6,089 nt of DNA from Desulfobacterales bacterium (GCA_007127175.1 SKZX01000356.1:1-6089), one strand, 5' to 3'; shown: positions 1 through 5,534, counted from the stretch's first letter. The notes: generated by a model from the letters alone, not told the origin. Program-made: numbers and translations.

Positions 1-16
1 GGGTGTCACCGGGCAT

Positions 17-152
17 TGCCCTTGCAACTGCAGGAGAACGCTGATATCTCCATGGCTTGCGCAGACGCGCCCTGTGATAAACGGCAGGGCCACAGGGCGC
101 TTGTCCGCGCTTCGCCAGGAGCTATCAGCGTTCCCCTGCAGTTGCCGGGGCA
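17..152. repeat. Long imperfect inverted repeat, about 136 nt, upstream of serA
   Basis: Bases 17-51 pair with 118-152: 31 Watson-Crick pairs and one G-T over 35 positions, with mismatches only at 23/146, 35/134 and 47/122. Inside this, 54-56 pairs with 114-116, 59-62 with 107-110 and 64-66 with 103-105. GCGCCCTGTG (67-76) is a perfect inverted repeat of CACAGGGCGC (91-100). Almost the whole element therefore folds into one hairpin with a loop at 77-90. No T run follows, so a simple terminator is unlikely. It could be a MITE-like or other dispersed intergenic repeat, or a structured RNA. The pairing is read directly from the sequence; the identity is not known. Confidence 0.7.
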
Positions 153-176
153 GCACCGACCCGCCTCAACACGGAA

Positions 177-203
177 TTGTCCTTATGACATGAAAAGTAT
201 AAC
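177..203 (+). promoter_or_regulatory. Possible sigma70-type promoter for serA
   Basis: TATAAC at 198-203 is a good -10 match (5 of 6). TTGTCC at 177-182 is a partial -35 with a short 15-nt spacer. Transcription would start near 210, leaving a leader of about 54 nt before the serA ATG. That leader contains the perfect 10-bp palindrome CACACGTGTG (215-224) and a CCGGCA/TGCCGG inverted repeat (211-216 with 233-238), which could form a small 5' hairpin. The short spacer keeps confidence low. Confidence 0.3.
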
Positions 204-250
204 AGAATGCCCGGCACACGTGTGAATTCGCATGCCGGTGCGATTAAAAC

Positions 251-255
251 GGAGG
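251..255 (+). promoter_or_regulatory. Ribosome binding site that fixes the serA start
   Basis: GGAGG lies 8 nt before the ATG at 264. This favours 264 over the earlier in-frame ATG at 207, whose extra 19 residues do not resemble a SerA N-terminus. Confidence 0.8.
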
Positions 256-263
256 ATGGAAAA

Positions 264-1853
264 ATGACATACAAGGTACTGGTCAGTGACAAGCTGGGGG
301 ATGCCGGAATCAAGATTTTCGAAATGGATCCGGAGATTGAAGTGGACGTGAAAACCGATCTGACCCCGGAGGCGTTGAAGGAAATTATCGGAGAATATCA
401 TGGGCTTGCCATACGGAGCGCCACTAAGGTCACCGAGGACCTTCTGGAATCGGCGGAAAACCTGAAGGTGATCGGACGGGCGGGCATCGGCGTGGACAAC
501 ATCGACGTGGCTGCCGCTACCAAGCGGGGCATTTTAGTCATGAACACGCCGGGCGGAAATGTCGTTACAACGGCAGAGCATGCCATCGCCATGATGATGG
601 CCCTGACCCGGAACATTCCCCAGGGAACTTCCTCGCTCAAAGACGGCCGCTGGGACAAAAAAAAGCTCCAGGGCCGGGAAATCATGAACAAGACCCTGGG
701 GGTCATCGGGTTCGGGAAGATCGGGTCGGTGGTGGCCAGCCGTGCACGCGGGCTGAAGATGAAGGTGGTCGTCTACGACCCGGTGGTCACGCCTGAAAAA
801 ATCCAGAAAGCCGGCTGCGAGAGCGTCAGCCTGGACGCGCTCTATGAAATGGCGGACTACATCACCATACATGTCCCTAAAATCAAGAAAACGGCCAACA
901 TGATTGACAAGGATGCCTTCGCAAAAATGAAGCACGGGGTCATGCTCGTCAACTGCGCCCGCGGGGGCATTGTAGACGAGGAATCCCTCTACGAGGCGCT
1001 GACGCTCGGGAAGGTGGCCGGCGCGGCAATGGATGTGTTTGCCGTTGAACCGCCGCCCGCGGACCATCCCCTGCTTTCCCTTGACAACGTGATTGTCACG
1101 CCCCACCTGGGTGCGTCCACTGCCGAAGCCCAGACCAACGTGGCGGTCGCCATCGCCAACCAGATCATCGATTATCTGAAAAATGAAACCATCACCAATT
1201 CCGTGAACGTGACTTCGGTATCCGGTGAACTGCTCGAGGAACTCGATCCGTATATGCGGCTTGCCGACCGCCTCGGGTGCATGCAGGGGCAGCTGGTCAA
1301 GGGGCATATCCGGGAGGTCGAGGTCGCCTTTAACGGCGACTTTGGAGATATTGACCTTTCCCCGGTCACCACGGCGGTCATATGCGGTCTGCTGGAGCCA
1401 CTGGTCATCGACGATGTCAATACCGTCAATGCACGATATCTGGCCAAGGAAATGGGGATCAAAATCCTGGAATCGAGCGCCGAGAACGCGGAGGAATTCA
1501 TCAATCTTCTGTCGGTGACCGTGAAGGCCGATCAGGGGGAGAGTACCGTCGCCGGAACCGTATTCGGCAAAAAGGACCCCCGCGTGGTCAAGATCAACGA
1601 TTTCCGCCTGGAAATGCGCCCGGAAGGCTATCTCACCCTGATCCACAACATGGATATCCCCGGAGAGATCGGCAATATCGGAACGGTTCTCGGAAACAAC
1701 AACATCAATATTTCCCGCATGACCGTGGGACAGGAATCCGAGGGCGGCAGGAACATCGTTTTTCTGAGGACGGATACCCCCCTTGACAAAGGCGTCCTTG
1801 CCCAGTTGGAAGACATGCCCCAGGCCCGGACCGTGATCTACATGGAGCTTTAA
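264..1853 (+). CDS. serA: D-3-phosphoglycerate dehydrogenase, long ACT-domain type
   Basis: Oxidises 3-phosphoglycerate to 3-phosphohydroxypyruvate with NAD+, the first committed step of phosphorylated L-serine synthesis, in the cytosol. From the ATG at 264 the protein has 529 residues, normal for the long bacterial form. Visible order: N-terminal substrate-domain half, then the NAD+ Rossmann fold with GFGKIG at 149-154 and D172 at the end of the second strand. The catalytic residues of the 2-hydroxyacid dehydrogenase family follow: R233 (in CARGG), E262 (in VEPPP) and H281 (in PHLGAST). An intervening regulatory domain spans about 318-450, and a C-terminal ACT domain about 455-529, typical of serine feedback control. 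The start is set by GGAGG 8 nt upstream. The gene is complete, without frameshift. It appears to be its own transcription unit, separated from the ATP synthase genes by 386 bp. Confidence 0.97.
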   Translation: MTYKVLVSDKLGDAGIKIFEMDPEIEVDVKTDLTPEALKEIIGEYHGLAIRSATKVTEDLLESAENLKVIGRAGIGVDNIDVAAATKRGILVMNTPGGNVVTTAEHAIAMMMALTRNIPQGTSSLKDGRWDKKKLQGREIMNKTLGVIGFGKIGSVVASRARGLKMKVVVYDPVVTPEKIQKAGCESVSLDALYEMADYITIHVPKIKKTANMIDKDAFAKMKHGVMLVNCARGGIVDEESLYEALTLGKVAGAAMDVFAVEPPPADHPLLSLDNVIVTPHLGASTAEAQTNVAVAIANQIIDYLKNETITNSVNVTSVSGELLEELDPYMRLADRLGCMQGQLVKGHIREVEVAFNGDFGDIDLSPVTTAVICGLLEPLVIDDVNTVNARYLAKEMGIKILESSAENAEEFINLLSVTVKADQGESTVAGTVFGKKDPRVVKINDFRLEMRPEGYLTLIHNMDIPGEIGNIGTVLGNNNINISRMTVGQESEGGRNIVFLRTDTPLDKGVLAQLEDMPQARTVIYMEL

Positions 1854-1885
1854 GCGGTCTGAATGCCGGGTAGGCCGGTAAAACC

Positions 1886-1943
1886 CCTGAAAAGAAGGGC
1901 TTTCAGGTTTCCGGGAAACCGTCACCCATTGAAGGTTTCCCGG
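1886..1943 (+). terminator. Stem-loops after serA, possible transcription end
   Basis: Two alternative structures follow the serA stop. CCTGAAA (1886-1892) pairs with TTTCAGG (1901-1907). CCGGGAAACC (1911-1920) pairs perfectly with GGTTTCCCGG (1934-1943) around a 13-nt loop; the left arm can also fold locally as GGTTTC/GAAACC (1906-1911 with 1915-1920). No T run follows, so this is not a classical intrinsic terminator. It may stabilise the serA mRNA 3' end or assist termination by another route. Confidence 0.4.
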
Positions 1944-2139
1944 GACCCGAAAGCTGTGTGGCATAAGAAAACAGGGGGGGTGCTGAAAACATCGGAAACC
2001 AGCAGGTTTTGTTTTGATTCAGCTTGTTTCGCATGGGTTCAAAATTTAACGTTGACTTCGCAGCAATGATGAAGTAGGTCTATCCTCTTATTATTTCGCA
2101 TGACCGGCAATGCATGGCCATGACACGGTTCGTCCTTGA

Positions 2140-2175
2140 AAAAAAATCGGTCAGGGGAAAAAAACCGGTCAGGGG
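2140..2175 (+). repeat. 18-bp tandem direct repeat in the atp leader
   Basis: Two adjacent units, 2140-2157 and 2158-2175, each read seven A, then YCGGTCAGGGG, and differ at one base (T or C). TGACCGG at 2101-2107 is the inverse of CCGGTCA at 2165-2171. The placement upstream of the operon suggests a protein-binding site or DNA-bend element, but no known operator is recognised. Confidence 0.6.
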
Positions 2176-2239
2176 GAATGCGGCAGGCGGGCGGAAGCCA
2201 TTAGGGGGCGGGTTCTGAAGCGAAAAAAAGGTTGACTTC

Positions 2240-2572
2240 GTGCCGCTTATTTTATTAGAAGCAAAGCGGTTTGGCCGGTTTGCTCAAGGGGCGGAAGCCT
2301 TGTCGGACGATAACAAAAAAAAACCGTTTTTCAATTACGATAAAAACCGGGACTGGACTGAAAATTTCGCCCTGGTCATGCAACTTGGCCTTACCATGGC
2401 AGGAAGCATCCTGTTCTGCTTTTTTATCGGCATGTACCTGGATAAATGGCTTGGTACGAAGGGGTTGTTTCTCGTGATCGGCATTTTTCTGGGCATTGCC
2501 GGCGGCGGTGTGACCGTGTACCGGCAGATTATGGACATGTTGAAAGACAAGCGCAAGGATAAAGACGAGTAA
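2240..2572 (+). CDS. atpZ: AtpZ-type small membrane protein of the ATP synthase operon
   Basis: Small two-helix membrane protein of the AtpZ (ATPase gene 1) family, found beside atpI at the head of many ATP synthase operons. In Bacillus, AtpZ and AtpI have been linked to Mg2+/Ca2+ transport; the role here is inferred. Predicted membrane segments lie at about 43-67 and 74-96, joined by a YLDKWLGTKG turn and followed by a glycine-rich second helix and a charged KDKRKDKDE tail. The longest frame begins with GTG at 2240 (110 aa) with AAGG 8 nt upstream. An in-frame TTG at 2300 (90 aa) has a better AAGGGG 8 nt upstream, and the protein would then begin with the hydrophilic SDDNKKK stretch, which suits the family better. 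I give the longer span but consider the TTG start at least as likely. atpI follows after 2 nt. Confidence 0.8.
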   Translation: MPLILLEAKRFGRFAQGAEALSDDNKKKPFFNYDKNRDWTENFALVMQLGLTMAGSILFCFFIGMYLDKWLGTKGLFLVIGIFLGIAGGGVTVYRQIMDMLKDKRKDKDE

Positions 2573-2574
2573 GG

Positions 2575-2952
2575 ATGGATGCTGTCAGGGACCTTCGGAA
2601 AAAGTATTGCCCGGCAGCACTGTTCATTGCCATCATGGTCGCCATGGTCCTGATTTTTGCGGGCCACCGCGAATTGGCCAGGGGGCTGATACTGGGAACT
2701 CTTTTCAGCATCATCAATTTTGTGCTGATGGGAATGTCCATACAGCTCAGAATGCAAAAGACGAGGCGCGCCAGTACCATCGCGGCCCTGCTCCTGGTCT
2801 TGATGCGCTTCGGTTTTCTGGCGGTTCCCGTTGTGGTCGCGCTGAACTACGACAAGTTCCATGTGGTGACGGCCATCGTCGGGCTTTTCATGGTACAGGC
2901 GGTAATACTGGCGGATGCACTGCGGAAAATGGTGGTGCCCGGGCAGAGTTAA
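2575..2952 (+). CDS. atpI: ATP synthase subunit I (AtpI)
   Basis: A 125-residue integral membrane protein of the ATP synthase I family, with four predicted helices at about 11-30, 36-56, 67-90 and 97-115. Family-like features are the small-residue helix RGLILGTLFSIINF (36-49) and an arginine at the start of the third loop/helix (R78 in LMRFGF). In Na+-ATP synthases such as those of Propionigenium and Acetobacterium, AtpI assists assembly or stability of the c ring. That is relevant here because the operon encodes two very different c proteins that may share one ring. The start lies 2 nt after the atpZ stop, so translation is probably coupled; a second ATG at 2579 is out of frame. There is a 51-nt gap to atpB. 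Confidence 0.85.
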   Translation: MDAVRDLRKKYCPAALFIAIMVAMVLIFAGHRELARGLILGTLFSIINFVLMGMSIQLRMQKTRRASTIAALLLVLMRFGFLAVPVVVALNYDKFHVVTAIVGLFMVQAVILADALRKMVVPGQS

Positions 2953-3003
2953 GGGATCGGGTTTGAACAATTCGGGTTATCAACAGATCGGGAAACAATT
3001 GTA

Positions 3004-3678
3004 ATGGATGAAATCGGCGGCATTTATCAAATGATCGTGAGAGTGGGCGATCACGCCTTCCATTTCAATCTCAGCGTCATCGGGATGACATGGATCGTAA
3101 TCGCCCTGCTGCTTTTCTTCGGGTACATGGCCACCCGGCAGCGTCACATCCTGCCCCACACCCTGCAGGTTGTGGGGGAGCTCATCATCAGCCAATTCTA
3201 TTCCCTGACGGAGAGCGCTTTGGGCAAGGAAAAGGCGAAAATCTATGCCCCGCTGGTGGTGGCCTTGTTCATGTTTCTGCTTTTCTCCAACTGGATCGGG
3301 GCCCTTCCCCACATGTCGGAGCCGACCACCGATTTGAACACCACCCTGGGTCTGGGGTTCATGGGGTTTTTCCTGGCGCATTACGCCGGCATCCGCTCAA
3401 AAGGGTTCAAGGGGTACATCAAGAACTATTTCGAACCCATCGCCTTCATGATGCCCATGAACCTCATCGGTGAACTGGCAAAAGTGATTTCCATTTCCTT
3501 CAGGTTGTTCGGCAACATGATGGGCGGCTCCATCATTATCCTGGTGGTTTCCTACCTGACTTACAGCCTGGTCCTCCCCCCGTTTTTATATGCCTTTTTC
3601 AGCCTGTTCATCGGGTCGATCCAGGCTTTCGTATTCACCATGCTGACAATTGTCTATATAGCGGTACAGGTCGAATAA
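3004..3678 (+). CDS. atpB: ATP synthase Fo subunit a
   Basis: Stator subunit a (224 aa) forms the two half-channels for ions and contacts the rotating c ring. The key arginine is R167 in SFRLFGNMMGG, matching E. coli R210; Q207 in SIQAF matches E. coli Q252. The conserved IGELAK motif is at 155-160 and the final helix ends with TIVYIAVQ. The E. coli E219 position is serine here (S176), a variation also found in other lineages. Five to six hydrophobic segments are visible, the first at about 24-44. The length is shorter than E. coli but common for this type. The ribosome binding site is weak (GGGAA at 2990-2994, 9 nt before the ATG). The gene ends 1 nt before the giant c-like gene, implying translational coupling. 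Confidence 0.95.
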   Translation: MDEIGGIYQMIVRVGDHAFHFNLSVIGMTWIVIALLLFFGYMATRQRHILPHTLQVVGELIISQFYSLTESALGKEKAKIYAPLVVALFMFLLFSNWIGALPHMSEPTTDLNTTLGLGFMGFFLAHYAGIRSKGFKGYIKNYFEPIAFMMPMNLIGELAKVISISFRLFGNMMGGSIIILVVSYLTYSLVLPPFLYAFFSLFIGSIQAFVFTMLTIVYIAVQVE

Positions 3679-3679
3679 A

Positions 3680-5140
3680 ATGGATATTGATACTCAAACA
3701 CTGACGCAATTTGCAGCGTATATCGGCGGTGGCATGGCCATTGGTTTCGGCGCCATCGGGGCGGCCCTTGGCCAAGGGTATACAGCGGCCAATGCGGATA
3801 TGGCCATATCGGAACAGCCGGAAAATGCCTCTAACATTACGCGGACGATGCTTGTTGGGCAGGCAGTGGCCGAATCGGCTGGCATCTTCGCTCTCGTGGT
3901 GGCTGTGCTGCTCGTTTTTGTAAACGTACCGGAGCCGACGCTTCTGAAAGCGGCCGCCCTGGTGGCGGCGGGCGCCTGCATGGGGCTCGGGGCTTTCGGT
4001 TCGGGTTTGGGGTCGGGTTTTCCGGCGGGGCAGGCCTGTATGGCCCTCGTAAAAACCCGTGATCCAGAAGTCCTGAACCGGATGACCACGGTCATGCTCA
4101 TCGGGCAGGCCGTGTGCCAGACGCCGGCGATCCTGGCCATGGTGGTGTCGCTGATGCTGATTTTCCTGAATTTCGGGGAACCGACCATCGTCAAGGCCGC
4201 CGCGCTGCTTGCCGGTGGGATCTGTATGGGCCTGGGCGGCATCGGGTCCGGCATCGGTTCCGGCTTCCCGGGGGGAGAAACCTGCAAGGCCCTGACCCGC
4301 CAGCCCAAACTTTCCACCAACCTGACGACCGTCATGCTGATCGGCGCGGCCGTATCGCAGACCCCGGCGATTCTGGCCATGGTTATTGCGCTCATGCTCC
4401 TCTTCATCAATTTCGGCGATCCAGAACCGATAAAAGCCATGGCATTGCTGGGTGCAGGGCTGTGCATGGGGTTCGGGGCCATCGGCTCCGGCGCGGGCTC
4501 CGGGCACCCGGGGGGGGCCGCCTGCCGGGGGATCGGCATCCAGCCCGAAGCCCAGGGTATTTTGACAACGAGTATGCTTGTCGGTGCGGCCGTATGTCAG
4601 ACCCCGGCTATTTTCGCCATGGTCGTGGCGCTGATGCTGATGTTCGTCAATTTTGGCGACGTGCCGTTCAACCCCTACTGGGCCGCCTTTCTCGGTGCCG
4701 GTTTGAGCACGGGGATCGCGGCGATCGGTTCGGGGTGGGGCGGCGGCATGGCCGCAGGCGCGAGCTGCGAAGGTATTGCGCGTCAGCCCAGGACGGCGGG
4801 CATTGTCACGACCACCATGCTGGTGGGACAGGCGGTGGCCCAGACGCCATGTATATTCGGACTTCTTGTAAGTTTCATCCTGCTGTTCAAAGGGCACCCG
4901 GAAGCGGTAGCCCTGGCGCCGGCCATGGCGCTGCTGGCAGCGGGTATCTGCATGGGGCTCGGCGGTCTCGGCCCCGGATTCGGAAATGGGATTACTGCCG
5001 CTTCAGCGGTTAACTGGGTGGCCAGAAATGAAGAAAACGCCGGCCTTCTCATGCGAATGATGCTTGTTGCCCAGGCGGTTGCGCAGTCGACGGCGATTTA
5101 TTCAATGGTCATCGCGCTTGTTTTGCTCTTTGTGGTTTAG
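3680..5140 (+). CDS. Six-hairpin fused ATP synthase c-type subunit with a single ion-binding glutamate
   Basis: A 486-residue protein made of six c-subunit hairpins, about six times the usual length, with roughly 12 membrane helices. Approximate hairpins: 1-82, 83-164, 165-244, 245-324, 325-405, 406-486. Hairpin 1 keeps Q32, V63, E65 and S66, but Thr67 and Tyr70 of the Ilyobacter-type Na+ site are A67 and F70. Hairpins 2-6 have Q147, Q227, Q307, Q388 and Q469 (all CAG) instead of Glu, and S112, S194, S274, G355, N436 instead of Q32. Hairpins 2-5 read QTP after the switch; hairpin 6 still reads QSTAIY like AtpE. The cytoplasmic RQP loop is exact only in hairpins 3 and 5. Multi-hairpin rotor subunits with missing carboxylates are known from V-type, archaeal and Acetobacterium enzymes. 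Role here is inferred: rotor-ring component sharing a ring with AtpE, or an alternative ring. Start: ATG 1 nt after the atpB stop, weak Shine-Dalgarno. Confidence 0.9.
   Translation: MDIDTQTLTQFAAYIGGGMAIGFGAIGAALGQGYTAANADMAISEQPENASNITRTMLVGQAVAESAGIFALVVAVLLVFVNVPEPTLLKAAALVAAGACMGLGAFGSGLGSGFPAGQACMALVKTRDPEVLNRMTTVMLIGQAVCQTPAILAMVVSLMLIFLNFGEPTIVKAAALLAGGICMGLGGIGSGIGSGFPGGETCKALTRQPKLSTNLTTVMLIGAAVSQTPAILAMVIALMLLFINFGDPEPIKAMALLGAGLCMGFGAIGSGAGSGHPGGAACRGIGIQPEAQGILTTSMLVGAAVCQTPAIFAMVVALMLMFVNFGDVPFNPYWAAFLGAGLSTGIAAIGSGWGGGMAAGASCEGIARQPRTAGIVTTTMLVGQAVAQTPCIFGLLVSFILLFKGHPEAVALAPAMALLAAGICMGLGGLGPGFGNGITAASAVNWVARNEENAGLLMRMMLVAQAVAQSTAIYSMVIALVLLFVV
3683..5137 (+). repeat. Six internal repeats of the c-hairpin coding unit, about 240-246 nt each
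   Basis: The switch residue recurs every 80-82 codons: E65, Q147, Q227, Q307, Q388, Q469. Repeats 2, 3 and 4 are spaced exactly 240 nt apart; for example GCCATGGT recurs at 4136, 4376 and 4616 in the same codon context. These three share GSGxGSG in helix 1 and QTPAI in helix 2, so they look like the most recent duplications. Repeats 1 and 6 are closer to ordinary c sequence. Confidence 0.85.
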
Positions 5141-5142
5141 CA

Positions 5143-5154
5143 GTTTTATAAAAC
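5143..5154. promoter_or_regulatory. AT-rich 12-bp palindrome ahead of atpE
   Basis: GTTTTATAAAAC is a perfect palindrome lying between the fused c gene and the atpE ribosome binding site. An unstructured U/A-rich leader upstream of atpE enhances translation in E. coli; a similar role is possible here but is inference. Confidence 0.4.
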
Positions 5155-5158
5155 ATTC

Positions 5159-5164
5159 AGGAGG
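5159..5164 (+). promoter_or_regulatory. Strong ribosome binding site of atpE
   Basis: Perfect AGGAGG, 6 nt (AAGAAA) before the ATG at 5171. It is the strongest ribosome binding site in the operon, in contrast to the poor one before the six-hairpin gene, consistent with high output of the single-hairpin c. Confidence 0.85.
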
Positions 5165-5170
5165 AAGAAA

Positions 5171-5419
5171 ATGGGTATCGAAGGTGCAGATCTGATCGTA
5201 GCGGCGACATATATCGGTGCCGGTATTGCCATGGGCCTCGGCGCTATCGGCCCGGGTGTGGGCCAGGGAATGGTTGGTGCCAAGGCATGTGAGGCCATTG
5301 GGAAAAACCCCAGTGAAGCGGCCCTGTTGACCCGTACCATGCTGGTCGGGCAGGCCGTTGCCGAATCGACGGGTATTTATTCTCTCGTTATTGCCATGCT
5401 GTTGATTTTTGTTGTCTAA
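5171..5419 (+). CDS. atpE: ATP synthase Fo subunit c, single hairpin, Na+-type site
   Basis: Rotor-ring subunit of 82 residues with two membrane helices (about 8-36 and 51-81) joined by a cytoplasmic loop (GKNPSE, 44-49). The helix-1 glycine pattern GLGAIGPGVGQG is intact. The Na+-binding residues of the Ilyobacter tartaricus c ring are all present at the same numbers: Q32, V63, E65, S66, T67 and Y70, in GQAVAESTGIY. Na+ coupling is therefore likely, although some enzymes with this motif may carry H+ under other conditions. The loop reads KNP instead of the common RQP. C40 near the end of helix 1 recurs in hairpins 2-5 of the fused neighbour. The start has AGGAGG 6 nt upstream. It follows the fused c gene after 30 nt and is followed by a possible weak terminator. 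Confidence 0.96.
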   Translation: MGIEGADLIVAATYIGAGIAMGLGAIGPGVGQGMVGAKACEAIGKNPSEAALLTRTMLVGQAVAESTGIYSLVIAMLLIFVV

Positions 5420-5423
5420 ACGG

Positions 5424-5445
5424 AAATGCGGCATCGCCGTTTTTT
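5424..5445 (+). terminator. Small hairpin with T6 run after atpE, possible partial terminator
   Basis: CGGC (5429-5432) pairs with GCCG (5436-5439) around a 3-nt loop, directly followed by TTTTTT (5440-5445). A-residues upstream (5424-5426) can extend the stem against the T run. An alternative is AAACGG (5418-5423) with CCGTTT (5437-5442), which includes the stop codon bases. The stem is short, so termination would be partial, leaving more mRNA for the c genes than for the b genes downstream. Confidence 0.45.
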
Positions 5446-5534
5446 CATGTGGCCGGGCAGACGGGTCTGCGGACGCGCCCCGGGTCACATTTGTGTCATG
5501 ATCAACATACGGAATCCAATACGGAATTCAGGCC
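5446..5534. repeat. atpE-atpF spacer with a 12-bp tandem repeat at the ribosome binding site
   Basis: The spacer includes a GCAGAC/GTCTGC inverted repeat (5457-5462, 5465-5470). Just before the ATG are two 12-bp units, ATACGGAATCCA (5507-5518) and ATACGGAATTCA (5519-5530), differing at one base. Each carries a CGGAA that could act as a Shine-Dalgarno; the second lies 8 nt before the ATG at 5535. Confidence 0.55.

Larger units (their letters stand above)
1854..2239. other. Intergenic region between serA and the atp operon
   Basis: This 386-bp stretch holds no convincing gene. The only open frame of note (1863-2069, 68 codons) lacks a good ribosome binding site and recognisable sequence. Its first part has the post-serA stem-loops. 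Its second part should contain the atp operon promoter, but no strong -35/-10 pair is clear. Repeated short sequences are present: GTTGACTTCG at 2051-2060 and 2231-2240, an 18-bp tandem repeat at 2140-2175, and GGGCGGAAGCC at 2189-2199 and again at 2289-2299 just inside atpZ. TTGACT inside the 10-bp repeat resembles a -35 box in both places, but the matching -10 is poor (TAGGTC at 2075, TTAGAA at 2255). Confidence 0.6.

Noticed and set aside
17..152. Integron attC site
   Set aside because: The long hairpin superficially fits, but the RYYYAAC and GTRRRRY-type core ends are missing at the arm termini.
16..225. 69-codon frame at the window start
   Set aside because: It runs through the long inverted repeat and has no protein-like features.
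534..1964. Long minus-strand open frame (476 codons) opposite serA
   Set aside because: It lies antisense to a clearly conserved serA, has no recognisable domain and His/Asp/Gly-rich composition typical of an antisense shadow.
1863..2069. 68-codon frame after serA
   Set aside because: It overlaps the stem-loops, has no good ribosome binding site and no recognisable sequence.
3635..4897. Long minus-strand open frame (420 codons) opposite the fused c gene
   Set aside because: Its repetitive, polar, low-complexity product simply mirrors the repeats of the sense gene; no ribosome binding site or family match is evident.
4114..5013. Plus-strand 299-codon frame inside the fused c gene
   Set aside because: It is an out-of-frame shadow rich in Arg, Gly and His, while the c-type frame has intact motifs throughout.
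3680..5140. Broken array of separate atpE genes or a frameshifted pseudogene
   Set aside because: The frame is continuous with no internal stop, hairpins join through short regular loops, and no internal ribosome binding site with ATG occurs at hairpin boundaries.
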